Assembly: GCF_014805625.2 (NCBI RefSeq)
Contig: NW_023998415.1
Coordinates: 40,388,997 to 40,452,996 of the forward strand
Reading direction: 5' to 3'
DNA from: Glossina fuscipes
Taxonomy: Eukaryota > Arthropoda > Insecta > Diptera > Glossinidae
Length of the DNA stretch: 64,000 bases
How positions within the stretch are numbered: position 1 is the first letter of the stretch; each line of letters opens with the position of its first letter. Under the pieces are notes generated by a model. It searched no databases. It had not been told where the DNA came from and saw only the letters and a list, made by a program, of their open reading frames with translations. The position numbers and the translations under genes were made by a program. Below are positions 24,049 through 35,442 of this stretch, in pieces.

Positions 24049-24126
24049 AATATTCATACAATATTATTGTGTGCGGCGTTTAATATAAATAAACACATAT
24101 TTATATATGGATAGAAATAAGCAGAA

Positions 24127-24130
24127 AGAC

Positions 24131-24169
<39 letters not shown>

Positions 24170-24185
24170 AAGACAGAAAGACAAA
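24127..24185. repeat. (ACAG)n microsatellite
   Basis: About ten near-perfect ACAG units, then imperfect AAAGACAG units. Confidence 0.95.
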
Positions 24186-25045
24186 CAGAAAGATAATTGA
24201 TTTATGATATTGAGTTTTGATAAAAATTATGCTAATAATATTCAAAGATTAATTACGGGTAGGTCTGTCACACAGCCATCGAGATAAAAAGGCGAACAGT
24301 TAATTAATGTGATTTTTAAGTAGACGCACAAGCCTTTTATAGAAATGAATGTAAGCGTAATTGAAATGTCCAAGATGGACTTTATGTTGAAAGACAAAGC
24401 ATTCATCTGTGAAGAATGCTTTCACTGATCAAACGATGAAGAGAAGTTCGACCGAGCCATCTCGCCACGACAATGTAATTGCACAAGGGAACATTTCGCA
24501 TACGTTCTAATCGACTTACTGCCTTGTAAGTGCGAGTTCGTTGAAATGTGAAAATATGCTCAACTTTTAAACGACACAAAGGTAATCGATGAAAATGCAA
24601 CAAAAATATGTGATAAAATGCCCGACAGTTTGCTCTACATATGGCTAATAACGCGATTTGAAATTAATTTTTATGTAACATAATTGTCAGCGATCTGAAC
24701 GAATCTTGGCCACATGTTGGGCGCCACCTTTATATAACATACTTGAGCGATTCTTTTTGTGTAGCAAGAAAAAACTGTGTATGTCAAGAAGGTTAAAAGG
24801 TCGGAGGATGCTATACGGGAGGATAGATGTACGGGTCACTGAAAAGCCAGCTAGGCGCTCCACATAGGCTTATATTAAAACCCTTATGAAGGCAAACGGA
24901 CAGACAAGACTTGCTTACCGGACCGGCTGATCTTATGCTCTGGGCCAACTTATACCCCGCCTTAGCTATTGTCCCGAAGTTGAGTTCTCAGACAAAGCCT
25001 GTGATGAAAAGTTTTTTTGGGTTCATAATCTATAGCAAGCTTTTC

Positions 25046-25047
<2 letters not shown>

Positions 25048-25077
<30 letters not shown>
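25048..25077. repeat. (AT)n microsatellite
   Basis: About 15 AT units. Confidence 0.95.
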
Positions 25078-25083
<6 letters not shown>

Positions 25084-25413
25084 TACTCCAACGATGTTTA
25101 ACTTTGATTTGCAAATTTTCAATATTCATCAATGTTTATTCATTGGCCAGGCTTTCTTTTAGTCGGCTTAGGCTGCTTAGTGTGCAATCTTTAGACATAA
25201 AATAAAACGAATAAGAGGGTTCTCAGGTCTTATATTTCTATAGGCACGATTCTGATATTTTTTGCTATCAACGCCGTTAGGTTACGGATAACCTCCTTAT
25301 TTAAGAGTTTTAAGCTGAGGATCTTGATTGGGTTGCAAATTATCTGAACCACTACCACCAGCATGGCCAAATTGCGTTAATTTATGATTTCATGCATACA
25401 TGCACGTATTCTT

Positions 25414-25444
25414 TTTATTTATTTATTTATTTATTTATTTATTA
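25414..25444. repeat. (TTTA)n microsatellite
   Basis: Seven TTTA units. Confidence 0.9.
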
Positions 25445-27844
25445 TATGACCAGTCATTTAGATGAAGTCCTTTATTCGGATATTATGGTGACGGTCGGAA
25501 AGAAGTGAGAAATGGGAAAAAGGAGGATATCGAAGCGATCGCAACCTAGCGGCTGTGTGCCCAATCGGCAACCGCTGTAACTGTGATCAAAGTGAACTCT
25601 CCCGTATTGAGATTTGTGACACGTGAGCGCACACTTGGTAATGGCAATTCTCACCTAATCGACTACTCATGCGGAGTTTGTGATATGTGATATGTGCGAT
25701 ATTATTTAGGTATGAATCTTTGATTCGGTTTACAATCAGATATCGTGCACAAATTAGCTGAGTTGTGTACTAAAAGAGTCGACCAAAGCCGAATGAAATT
25801 CCTTTCTAGTTTCTAGTTTTTGAGTTTTTTTTTTTTTTGCTTATTTTTGCTTATTTTTTTTATTTTTTTTTTTTTGTTTTGGTTACTTAAACCAATCCAA
25901 ATATGTGCTCATGAAAGCTAAGATTCCATATTTTCTGTAATAAATCACTTATCTCGACGTTTATATCATGGCAGTCAGCAACTAAGCATTCAATGACTTT
26001 ATTAATAAGAAAAAAAAAAAGAAAGAAAAAAAGGCGAAGAAGAAAAAAAAACCGAAAAAAAAAAAAAAAATCGAATTAATTAAAAATGACCACAACTTAC
26101 AACTGGTTTTTATTAAAATTTGCCAAAGTTCTGGTTAATGGACAATTTACGCCCCGTTACGTATACACATTTGCAGGTAAATTTAAATGCAACTCATCTC
26201 CGATAAGTGCTATAAAATATAAATCTTTTAAAGCATATAATTATCGGTGGGTATAGAAATTAGCTTCTGTTAATGTGTTGCCAACACAAGCAAATTGATT
26301 GTAAGCCGTTGTTCGTTAAGCTGCTAAGGCAATGAATGTATTTACGTATTAGCAGTAAGTGGTAGCGGTGGCTAAAATATTGTAAATTAGTTTTGATAAC
26401 TAACAGAAAAGAGAAGAATAAATAAAATATTTAAAAATTAGTAGTCGAGGAATTAAACTTATAGCGCATCTACACGCACAACCTTTCAAACATAAACATA
26501 AACATTGGCATAGTGTTAATGCTGGTGCGTGCAGCAATGCCAGTAACTGCAATATTTAAAAACAAATCTACTCAATGTCCGAATGTCTGTAAATATGCAA
26601 AATGATAAGAGGCAAAAGTTAAAGAAACAAAAAAAAAAAAAAAAAGAAGAAAAACTATATTCCGGTTGTGAATATATCTGGGCGCGTGGTTGTGTATGCA
26701 TGCGTGTATATTAAAACGATTTGTAAAACAAGTCTACATAGATGTGTATATATTTATTAATTATTTTTTCATGCATTATTAATATTAAAAAATAAATTTT
26801 TTCTTTACCGTTTGGTTTTACAGCGATTTTTATCAGATGCAAAATAAAAAGCAAGAGATTTAAGCATAAAAAAAAAAAAATGCGCAAAAATTAATAAAAA
26901 TACATAAGCATAATTCAATGTCATCGCTTGGCCAACTCGATGCTCTCGCTTGGTCAATGGGCTTGGCGGACAATGGTAAACAAATGCATGCCTGTCTTCA
27001 TTTCTGAGTGAATTTATTAATCTTGCAAGTAGCTAATGCTTAGTTAGCTTCAGCCTCTTCTTTTCCATCGATATCTTGGGGTCCTGTCATTGCTGTCAAC
27101 AGGTGACATGTGGTAGATAGCTTAGATTCATGGCTATATACACACTTTGTTCGTAGATTAGAAAAGAATTCGATTTTCAATTAGTTTTTAGGAATTCTTT
27201 CATTATATGACTGTACGTACGAACGTTTGTTTTCTCTTAATTTTTGCTGAAAATCCTATCAGCATTGATTTATTGATACTGCCATCGAGCTGATACTACC
27301 AGTAGCAGAGATTCAGTGATGGCGTGGGTATGCAATAAACGATTAGCGTTTTTTCGTTTTTTTTTTTTTTTTGCATTTAATTTCAAACAATTGATTTAAC
27401 ATAGAAATCAAAATTCTATAGAACTTGTAAGCTTTGCTCGAATTTCTATGGGGCCGTACGCAGAAAACTCATTATACACCGCGTTCGCTAACAGTTGTCG
27501 ACGATAGATTATGATAGATAGGAAATCGCAACGTATAGAAGACTTTATTTAAAAATAGTCGAAAGCACTTAATACCTTCTAATTTTAATTATTTTATCCC
27601 ATGTCAATGTTTCTTTTCTCTCTATCAGTGTATGCATAATAAATTACGGATCAAAGCATAAGATTTTAAAACAACAACAACAATTATTGCAAATATCCTA
27701 TGACAAATATGAAACTAAAAGTCGCCGGATATATATATGTTGGGTATATATTTGCAACAACAAAGATTGAATAAAAATGATTCGAGTTGGATCAGCGAAT
27801 CGCTTTGCAATTGACAAAAACATTACTTGAGGTATCATTATCAA

Positions 27845-27876
27845 AGCTTAGCTTAGCTTAGCTTAGCTTAGCTTAG
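27845..27876. repeat. (TTAGC)n pentanucleotide tract
   Basis: Six perfect AGCTT units (equally TTAGC), then AG. It differs by one base from the TTAGG telomere repeat of most insects, which flies have lost. No other telomere-like sequence surrounds it. Confidence 0.95.
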
Positions 27877-30667
27877 AGAGCATCTGGCAGCGAGAGAAGT
27901 TTCAGTCCGGGGCTGCTATCGCATCTTGAGATAGCTTTGTAGTATAAAATGGATCGTCGTCATATCACAGACAAAAATCATTTTTCATATTTTTTTTTTT
28001 TTGTTTCGATTGTTTATTGATTTAAATTATTGTTGGAAGTGTTAAGATTAGAATCTATAGTCTTTACAGTCCAATGACTGTTACAATAAATAAAGTTTGG
28101 AGATAACATTTTTGGCATTTTACTGCTTTGCTACAAAATCAGCAGCAAACAGTTCGTAAATCTTGCATATTCCAAAACAACTCGATAAGACAAATCGTGA
28201 ATAACTGTTGCTGCCAGCATATATGCGACCTATCGGTCAATATATCCCGGAACTGACACAGAAAAATTCGTATTATTTTTAGAAATTTCAAACCCACAAA
28301 CCACGCCACCACAAAATTGCACATCATTTCGATAATTCGCCTACGAGTTCCCGTAGGTTGGCCATTTTCGAAACCGTGGAAAAAATCGAATTTGTCGAAT
28401 TCAGTGGGCGTGCAGTAAAGATGATTATATCAGAAAACTATAAAGAAATTCTGTAATATATTTGCGATAATGAAAAAGTTATGCTGCAAGAGATAGATGA
28501 CAACCCAGAGATACTGACTAGCGGTTTGTTCACTGTTTTGCATAAAAAGCTGCTTCCCACCGCGTTTTAGTTAATGGCCACTTTGATAAAATTGAGTAAA
28601 GCCAAGTTCGGATTGGACCGCGCCCAATAAATTTTTCAGATTAGATTCCCGGGAAGTAATATCTGCTTGCAAAAGATTTTGAAGGAAATGATGAGATTAT
28701 GCTGAAAAGTGGAGCGTATTTTGCGCCCTTTGACAAGTCGTCGTCCTGCTTTGCGATAGGAAAAAGCCTCGACTGCTCGCATCATCTTCAAAAGGCATTT
28801 AGTTAATGCATAAAATCGAGTTTCGCAGTAAAGACAAATTTATTTCTGATAGTAAGTCTCGGGCAATTGTTAACCGTTTCATTACATGTGATATGAAGAT
28901 GGCCTTAACTTTTACCTTTTAACCGCATAACAGTGTTTCTCTTACAGGCTTGCCAAAAGATTTCCAATAATATCGGAGTTGAATAGAGACACAAATGGTA
29001 GTTTACTGGTTTTTTTTGGGTATTAGTTCTAGGAGCAGATTCACACTAAAATAGGGTATGGATCTCTAGGCTAAATATACTTAAATCTTTTGCAATTGCT
29101 TTTAGCATTCACTTTATATTACTTATTTTCCTCACAAATGTTTAAAGCTTCTGCATAATTAGCTGCTTCTTCATGTTTACTACACAAGCACCGCAAAAGC
29201 TACTTAAAGTCGTTTTTTTTTTTTTTCGCATTGAATTCCTTTAATCGTCGCATACCATTACATTTAATTAGCAATAAAACAAATTGCATATCATTTAGAG
29301 AACTATCTGCCAACTGCAGTCATACAGAAGCTTGTTTTATTTTCTGCGTTAGCCATGTCAGTTAGCTATGCGATAACTTGAAAGAGTCGCTGCTTAGTTA
29401 ATCACAAACATTATAATTAGTATTTGCAAGCTAATGTATGATACGTGAATGACTTACATAATTGAAATGAAATTTTTTAGCATTTATATTTAACTTTAGC
29501 TGCACAATTAGCAGCCGGCCAGAGATGAGATAAAAGCAATCAATAAATGTTACTTACAATTTGCCTCAAATTTATTAGCCATGAAGTTGTTTAATTGAAC
29601 AATGTTCAGATACCCGATCTTTGGCAACGAAGTAGACCATGTGTCTATACAGGGTGATTGAATTTCACCAAAATACAAAACCAAACAAAATTATATATAT
29701 TGTTGGGTTTTACTAGTGCGAAACAAGGAGTAGCGGATAAATGCGAAAAACCAAATGAGAAAACAATAAATTTCTCTCTTAAAGCGATATGGCAGAAATC
29801 ATCGAATGTATCGTCAGAAGTCTGCTTAAGGTCATTCTTTCCTACATACTTTGGCACTATAGTGCTTCGTTAGCATTTCGTGAATGAATTAGCGTCATAC
29901 GAATTCTTACGAATCTGCTAAGCGTGCTAAGCGGCAGATATGGCAGTGCTGTGTATATATTTCCTTTTGGATATTGGCTTTAAGCCGCTTAATGCCAATT
30001 TATCCGAAAGTCTTATAGGCCAGATCTCCTTCGAGAATGTTTCAAACGGCTTTTTGAGCTGCTTCATGCCTATGGCTATGGTAATGTTAATAGCGCGATG
30101 GTTTCGAATAATAAATTAAATAATAAAAATAACACCATCGCCTCCAGGGAGAAGAAGTGACCCATATCCATGGAGTGATTCTATACAAGGATTACTGGGA
30201 TCCCTAAACGGTATGATTTACTCTGCCCACTGGGGCGCTTCATTCAACGCTTCATACTTGAACCATGTGTCATGAGTCAGAATTGACGAGTAACTACTGT
30301 AGGTGTCCCTGAAAAGCCAGTACAAGCAATTAGCTAACACTTAGCTGCTACAGTGTATATATATATATGTATATATATTTACAAATGTCTAGTCTTACTG
30401 CGAAGCTTTACTCAATACGTATTATTTTCATTCGTCGAATTAGTCGATTACTGATGTCTCTCATAAACATTTACTAAGGGATATATTTAACGGAATTTGC
30501 AGCCCACAGTTATCTTGTTTTAAGCTTGTTTGGAATTCGTAATCGAAGTTTTTTCCGCTAATCTGTTTTCTATGCGATTGATGCAATGATTGTATAACCA
30601 ACCCGTCACTACATTTTCTTTTCCTTTTTTTTTTTTTATGAGAAAAACAAGCAAAGCCTTATTTTTA
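27877..30667. other. AT-rich spacer
   Basis: No gene recognised. At 29,645-29,665 the string TATACAGGGTGATTG resembles a mariner-type inverted-repeat end flanked by TA, but I see no partner end nearby. Confidence 0.5.
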
Positions 30668-30689
30668 ATTTTTGCATCAATTTTTAAAG

Positions 30690-30818
30690 ATCATTAAGCA
30701 AAGCAAGGAAAGTTGCGAAGAAATTATTGACCTAGAAAAGGAAAAGCACGAAAACGTCATCAACGTTGACAACAACAAAAACAGCAGTAATGACGATAAT
30801 CATAATGACGATGAATAA
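30690..30818 (+). other. candidate 3'-terminal coding segment
   Basis: 42 codons plus TAA (30,816-30,818). The segment starts after a T-rich tract ending in AAAG and its frame is open from 30,668. The peptide includes SKESCEEIIDLEKEKHENVI and an Asn/Asp-rich acidic end (NNKNSSNDDNHNDDE), typical of fly protein C-termini. About half of the third codon positions are G or C, above the AT-rich background. Against it: the acceptor is weak (AAAG), purine-rich DNA is open by chance, and similar A-rich repeats continue past the stop. Not recognised. Confidence 0.18.
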
Positions 30819-31186
30819 AATTATGATGACACAGACCAGACAAAAAAAGAAGAAAAACAAAATGAATAACTAAAGAAAAACCTAAGAAGGAAATAAAGAA
30901 TTAAAATTAAAACAAGGATGTAGGGGAGTCATTATCTACAAGCATACACTCGCATACATACGTCAGTTCATTTGCTCGCCTATACGAAATATACGGCGAA
31001 AGACGTACGTATGGTGCCAAGTATGTATTCTTGGAAATAACCCACTGCTACAATGCTGCCTTCTTTCCCGAAAGCAGACAGAGCAAGCAAAAAGTAGGTT
31101 AATAACTGAATTGAGCAAAAAAAAAAAAAAAAAAAGAAGAAGAAAAAATTACTTATGCATATATGTATAAAAAATGGGAGTCTATA

Positions 31187-31226
31187 ACACACACACACAC
31201 ATATATATATATACACAAACACACAC
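31187..31226. repeat. (AC)n(AT)n(AC)n microsatellite
   Basis: AC, then AT, then imperfect AC alternation. Confidence 0.9.
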
Positions 31227-31549
31227 GCCTGTTTACGTACATCGTATAAACATGCATACATAGAAAGCAGAAGGCGACAGTGAAATGCATAATCAACATA
31301 GCCCAGCAGAGAAGAAACATAAGCAGCGGAGCACCGCCACAAATGAGTAAAAATGCAAAGAAAAGAAAAGAAAACGACACTCTTTCTAGTACAAGGACAA
31401 AGTTTTCTTTCTTTCTACATTTGTTGCTTAAGATGTATACGATGAGTAGGTGGATGATGAAGTAGGAAGTGTTTACTTTTAATTTCATTTTCTTGTTTTT
31501 TTTTTTTTTTTCCTATATTTTGTTGCTGCCATTTCCACATTTTTTTTCT

Positions 31550-31581
<32 letters not shown>

Positions 31582-31586
31582 TATAT
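31550..31586. repeat. (AT)n microsatellite, interrupted
   Basis: AT alternation with GTATATATACAT interruption, itself nearly palindromic. Confidence 0.9.
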
Positions 31587-31651
31587 TTTAGTCTAAGCAT
31601 CTTCCTCTGTGCAGAGACGAATACCGGCTTTCATGGACTTTATATTTTCTT

Positions 31652-31684
31652 TCGTTCATTCATTCATTCATTCTTTCATTCATT
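31652..31684. repeat. (ATTC)n microsatellite
   Basis: About eight ATTC units with a CTTT interruption. Confidence 0.9.
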
Positions 31685-32993
31685 ACCCATGACATGTATA
31701 TATAAATGAGTGGAGAAAATTAAAAGAAAAAAAAAAAAATAGTTAAAAAAGAAAAGCGGGAAAATTATTACAGAAATGCAACCGGTTGTGGGTGTTTCAA
31801 GCTGAGGATGGAACTTTGCAGTTAATAAGTTTTCAAGGTTACGAAAAGAAAAAAAAGAAGGTTACAGTAATAAAAATTAAGAAAAAATAACTTGACGCGA
31901 GACTGTTGAAATAAATTTGTAATGAAACGATTGAAGCAGGCTTTACGGACGCGCTACACATTTAAGTGTTATAAAAGAAATACGAAAGGTATATCTTAAC
32001 TCCTGAACCTTTTCATCAAAATGCAAAAAGGACAGATGGTTAGATGTTTTTTCGGAATACCGCCATTATTTATATAATTGTTCATTTTATTGCCAAAAAG
32101 AAGATGAAATTTATCGAGAAAAATTTTAATACTTTTTAGACATCATAGACATACGCTTTCCTGTCCACATTTCCATAATTCCTTGAATGTTTTAATGATA
32201 ACTCGGTTTGAGCTTTGCTTAATGCGAAAAAGTCTGTCCGCTTTTAAAGAGACATAGGCAGACCGAAAGTGTTAAGCTAAGGCCCTGCAAGACAGACGAT
32301 ATGCATTAAATGAAATATACATCAGATGAATGCATGCATGCACTCTTCTCTCTAAGACCTCTAAACGGCATTCAATGACGGCAAGGTGTACAAGCATGCA
32401 CGTGTACGCTTGTAAACTTCAAACATTGTATCATTAACAATGCCGCAAATGCTGCAAAACATTATCAATTTTCTGTAATGCTATTTTATGGTATTTTATC
32501 GACACTGTGTAGCGAAACTTTATGGCCTTTATCATCTGCAATAAAATTAATTCTTTGAGCGCATGCGAAAATTGTTAATAGCCGCTGATGCTGTAAAATT
32601 GTAGTTTTTTATGGTTTTGCGTGATTCGTGTTTCTCGCCGGTTTTTTTTTTTTTTTTTTTAATTAAGCCATTAAGATATTATTACTTAAAGCTCTAACAA
32701 TGTCACATATCTGCCAAACCAGTCAAGCTTATAAATTTTATGATGGTTACGATAACGAGTACAAAAATCATGTAGTTGTGCTTGATTCATCTAAGAGGAT
32801 AATTGTTCGACTTTAGATATAAAAATGAAGAATAAAAAAATAATTACAAACATTTTTTTTATGAGGGACTTGAAACAATTTTATTATATAGGAGACGAAG
32901 ATCAGTAGGCGCGTTACATATATGACCAGTCTACGTATTTAGCAACATAATAAAAAGTTTTATTTTTTTTCTCTTTTTTTTTTTTTTTTTTAG

Positions 32994-33130
32994 TTAAGAG
33001 TGGGTTCAAGCAAACTGAACAAGGCAAGCGAATCGCAGTGCCTAACTCTGGGAGTGTCCAAAAGTGGGAGTCTTCTCTGATAGGGGAAAAAACTCGTAGG
33101 AGACTTCTACTACGGATGACAGAGAAATGA
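32994..33130 (+). other. candidate 3'-terminal exon
   Basis: A very strong acceptor precedes it: CTC, 18 T residues, then TTTAG ending at 32,993. The following DNA changes abruptly to balanced composition. In one frame it is open for about 44 codons to TGA at 33,128-33,130 (including KSGFKQTEQGKRIAVPNSGS, then VQKWESSLIGEKTRRRLLLR). A second frame is open for 28 codons (starts LRVGSSKLNKASESQ). Two open frames make the choice ambiguous. No family recognised. Confidence 0.2.
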
Positions 33131-34561
33131 ATTCCATTGCTGAGAGAGCAAAAATGATATTCTTCGTAACGGATTCTAATAGTATTTCAGTAAAATTCTA
33201 AATCATCACAGGTCAAGGAATCGATCAAAACTCCTTGTATTTGATGAAATATCGTTTAAAGAAATGTTTAAAGTGCCGCAAAATGTCATTTACATTTATT
33301 TGCTTTTCGATTTTATTTATGTATGCACTTGCCATTTGGCTTCTCTCCAGTCTACTATCCAGAATAGTGAACAGAGTTGACGGGTTGTCGATTTGCTAAG
33401 CAGAATTACACCGTCAACGCGACTTGATGGTGTCGACGCAGTGTACGTTCGGCAAATAAAACGAATCAAGCACGTGTCAAGCATGATAGTAAGTCAATAT
33501 GACGTCTGTATACTCAGTTCTTGTGTTCGAACTTTGAGTATAGGCGAGCACATGATCTAAGTTATTCGCCAGCGTTTTACTAATCGAAATTATTTGTCAA
33601 TTTTTGATTTATATGCATATATTCAATAAATCTTCCGTGGATTTAAGTTTAAATAAAAACCTTATACGCTTTCCAAATGCTAAAATCTCATTAATAGGAA
33701 ATATCGAAGTTGTTAGAAGGTAGTATTGATCAGATTACGTCAGTAAACCAAACTCGTATCAATTCTATCTTACGATGCATTATTTCGAAGATTTCGCTCT
33801 CTCAACGAAACGACGAAATTTTCAAATGCTTTTCAAGATTTGCTTTGACCTTTCTGTCGCCTTTACTTTTTTTATGTTTGCTTACTTCAGCGCATTTAAA
33901 GGAACGCAAACAGAAGAGAAAAGTTCATATGCAGCGAAACATCTAGCGTTTAAATAGAACAGAGATGGTATCCTTTCAAGATAAGGGACACTTATGGCCA
34001 TACGATCAAGGGGGGAGTTTAACGCTATTGCCTAATGACAAGTTAACTTCAAGCGCAGAAAACAGAGCAACAGTTTGTATTCGGAGACGATTTTGAGTAG
34101 TATTTGTAGAGCGTGGAATTTCCGATTTTCGTGCAGGGCTAGTTAGTAGTTAAAAACTGCGATAAAGCCAATGACTAGTTTAACGTCAGAGCCATCCATG
34201 CCCATTAAAATATTGAATATTTTGACCAAATACCGCAGCACGCCGTTAAGGCTCACTGAAGAATGTTCGAGCGAAATTGTCTTACCTTGTAAACCTAGAA
34301 TGTTATTTATTGTATTGTACAACAAAAGTTACAAAATCAGTATAACTCCAACATAGACAACAGCGAAAATTCGATGTCTGTATATATTTAAAGCATCTCT
34401 CATAACATGAAATATTTTTTTATTAAAAAAAAATATGCCATCAAATCGCCGAAGTGTTGTATTAAGCAAATTACCGGTGGGACCATTGCCTTACTTGTTT
34501 ATTGTAAAACGTATTTTGACATTCATCTTACGAGCAGCTTGTAAGATAAAAGTAAAGTAAA

Positions 34562-34765
34562 TTACAATGACGTGTTAGTGTTAAAAAGAGTGCTGGGGGA
34601 TTTCAAATCAATGTGCTGCGCGTCAAAAAGAAATGTGCAGTCGATTTCCTTATTGTACAAATGATCAATAAACTCGTAAAGCGTTTTAAAAGAATTGAAT
34701 TTAAAAAAAAAACAAAACCAAAATGAAAGACCAAAGAGAAATCCTGAATCCATAAATACGACCAT
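34562..34765 (-). CDS. unassigned small open frame
   Basis: 67 codons on the minus strand. The second half (YEFIDHLYNKEIDCTFLF, then DAQHIDLKSPSTLF) has near 50 percent G/C at third positions, which is coding-like for such AT-rich DNA. The first half crosses a poly-T tract and reads as low-complexity F/L. The same DNA is also open on the plus strand in two frames, so strand and reality are uncertain. Not recognised. It could be a terminal exon whose upstream exons lie elsewhere, a transposon scrap, or chance. Confidence 0.12.
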   Translation of the reverse strand: MVVFMDSGFLFGLSFWFCFFFKFNSFKTLYEFIDHLYNKEIDCTFLFDAQHIDLKSPSTLFNTNTSL

Positions 34766-35130
34766 AGATTAATACGAAGTCAGACGCACAATAAATTATG
34801 TACATTTAGATATATATTTATAGAGGGGTATTGTACTTTGTACTTTCCGGATAGGTCAAGTATTTATAGTATAAAGTGTAAGAAATTGTTTGGCTCCAGC
34901 CGGACGTAACAATCTTGTTGCATTTTACTGCAGGTGTAGGTATGTTACTCTCTTCGTATATGATATTTTGAACGTTATATTTATTTGCTGCTTCCAGTCA
35001 GTCGCTCTCGCACATAGTGAGCCAAAAATAGATGATAGAAACAAAATCCATGCTTGAAATGTCTGCACACACACACACAGCACACAGCACACAGTTCCAC
35101 GGTGACACATAAAAGCACAGGAGGAGAATA

Positions 35131-35442
35131 ATGGAAAACGAATTTCCATCGCCTACAAACGAAAAATACAGAAAGAGGAAAAAACCAAGAGTACGAGGAA
35201 AAAACTTTTATGACTCATGCACAGAAAGAAATAATTTTGATTGCAAAATTAAAAATATGCCGAAAAGTACACCGTATAGGTTGACCCCAACCGAACATTG
35301 CACAAGTCAAACGAAATTGCGTTTCCGGAATTACATCGGAAAACTTTTCTCAAAAAAAAAAAAAATAAATAAAAAAAAATCTGCACCATTGTATAGAAAG
35401 TTAACGGCAGGTTATTCAAAAACGTCTACCAGTTCTGATTGA
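35131..35442 (+). CDS. unassigned 103-codon open frame
   Basis: It starts ATGGAAAACG and ends TGA, and would encode a basic, Lys/Arg-rich protein (e.g. NEKYRKRKKPRVRGKNF) with a lysine run where a poly-A tract is crossed at about 35,350-35,379. Third-position composition is not distinct from background, and purine-rich DNA lacks stops by chance. No domain, signal peptide or membrane segment. Most likely spurious. It is listed because it is among the longest non-repetitive frames. Confidence 0.12.
   Translation: MENEFPSPTNEKYRKRKKPRVRGKNFYDSCTERNNFDCKIKNMPKSTPYRLTPTEHCTSQTKLRFRNYIGKLFSKKKKINKKKSAPLYRKLTAGYSKTSTSSD

Larger units (their letters stand above)
21311..27844. other. AT-rich spacer with microsatellites
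   Basis: No gene recognised. A more complex stretch at 22,420-22,800 has frames open on both strands (111 codons minus, 60 plus) without recognisable domains. It ends next to a GTAAGT. Poly-T/A blocks occur at 25,827-25,875 and 26,009-26,070. A polypyrimidine tract with acceptor (GGTTTTACAG) ends at 26,824, followed by only a short open frame. Confidence 0.5.
30819..32993. other. AT-rich spacer with microsatellites
   Basis: No gene recognised. Frames at 30,980-31,490 (minus) arise from (AC)n/(AT)n and poly-A tracts. Confidence 0.55.

Noticed and set aside
24395..24600. Minus-strand FFTDEC string as a Tc1 catalytic motif
   Set aside because: No supporting blocks before or after it in any frame.
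26168..26182. Recursive splice site (TTTGCAG|GTAAAT)
   Set aside because: A weak pyrimidine tract and imperfect donor; such juxtapositions are expected by chance in 64 kb.
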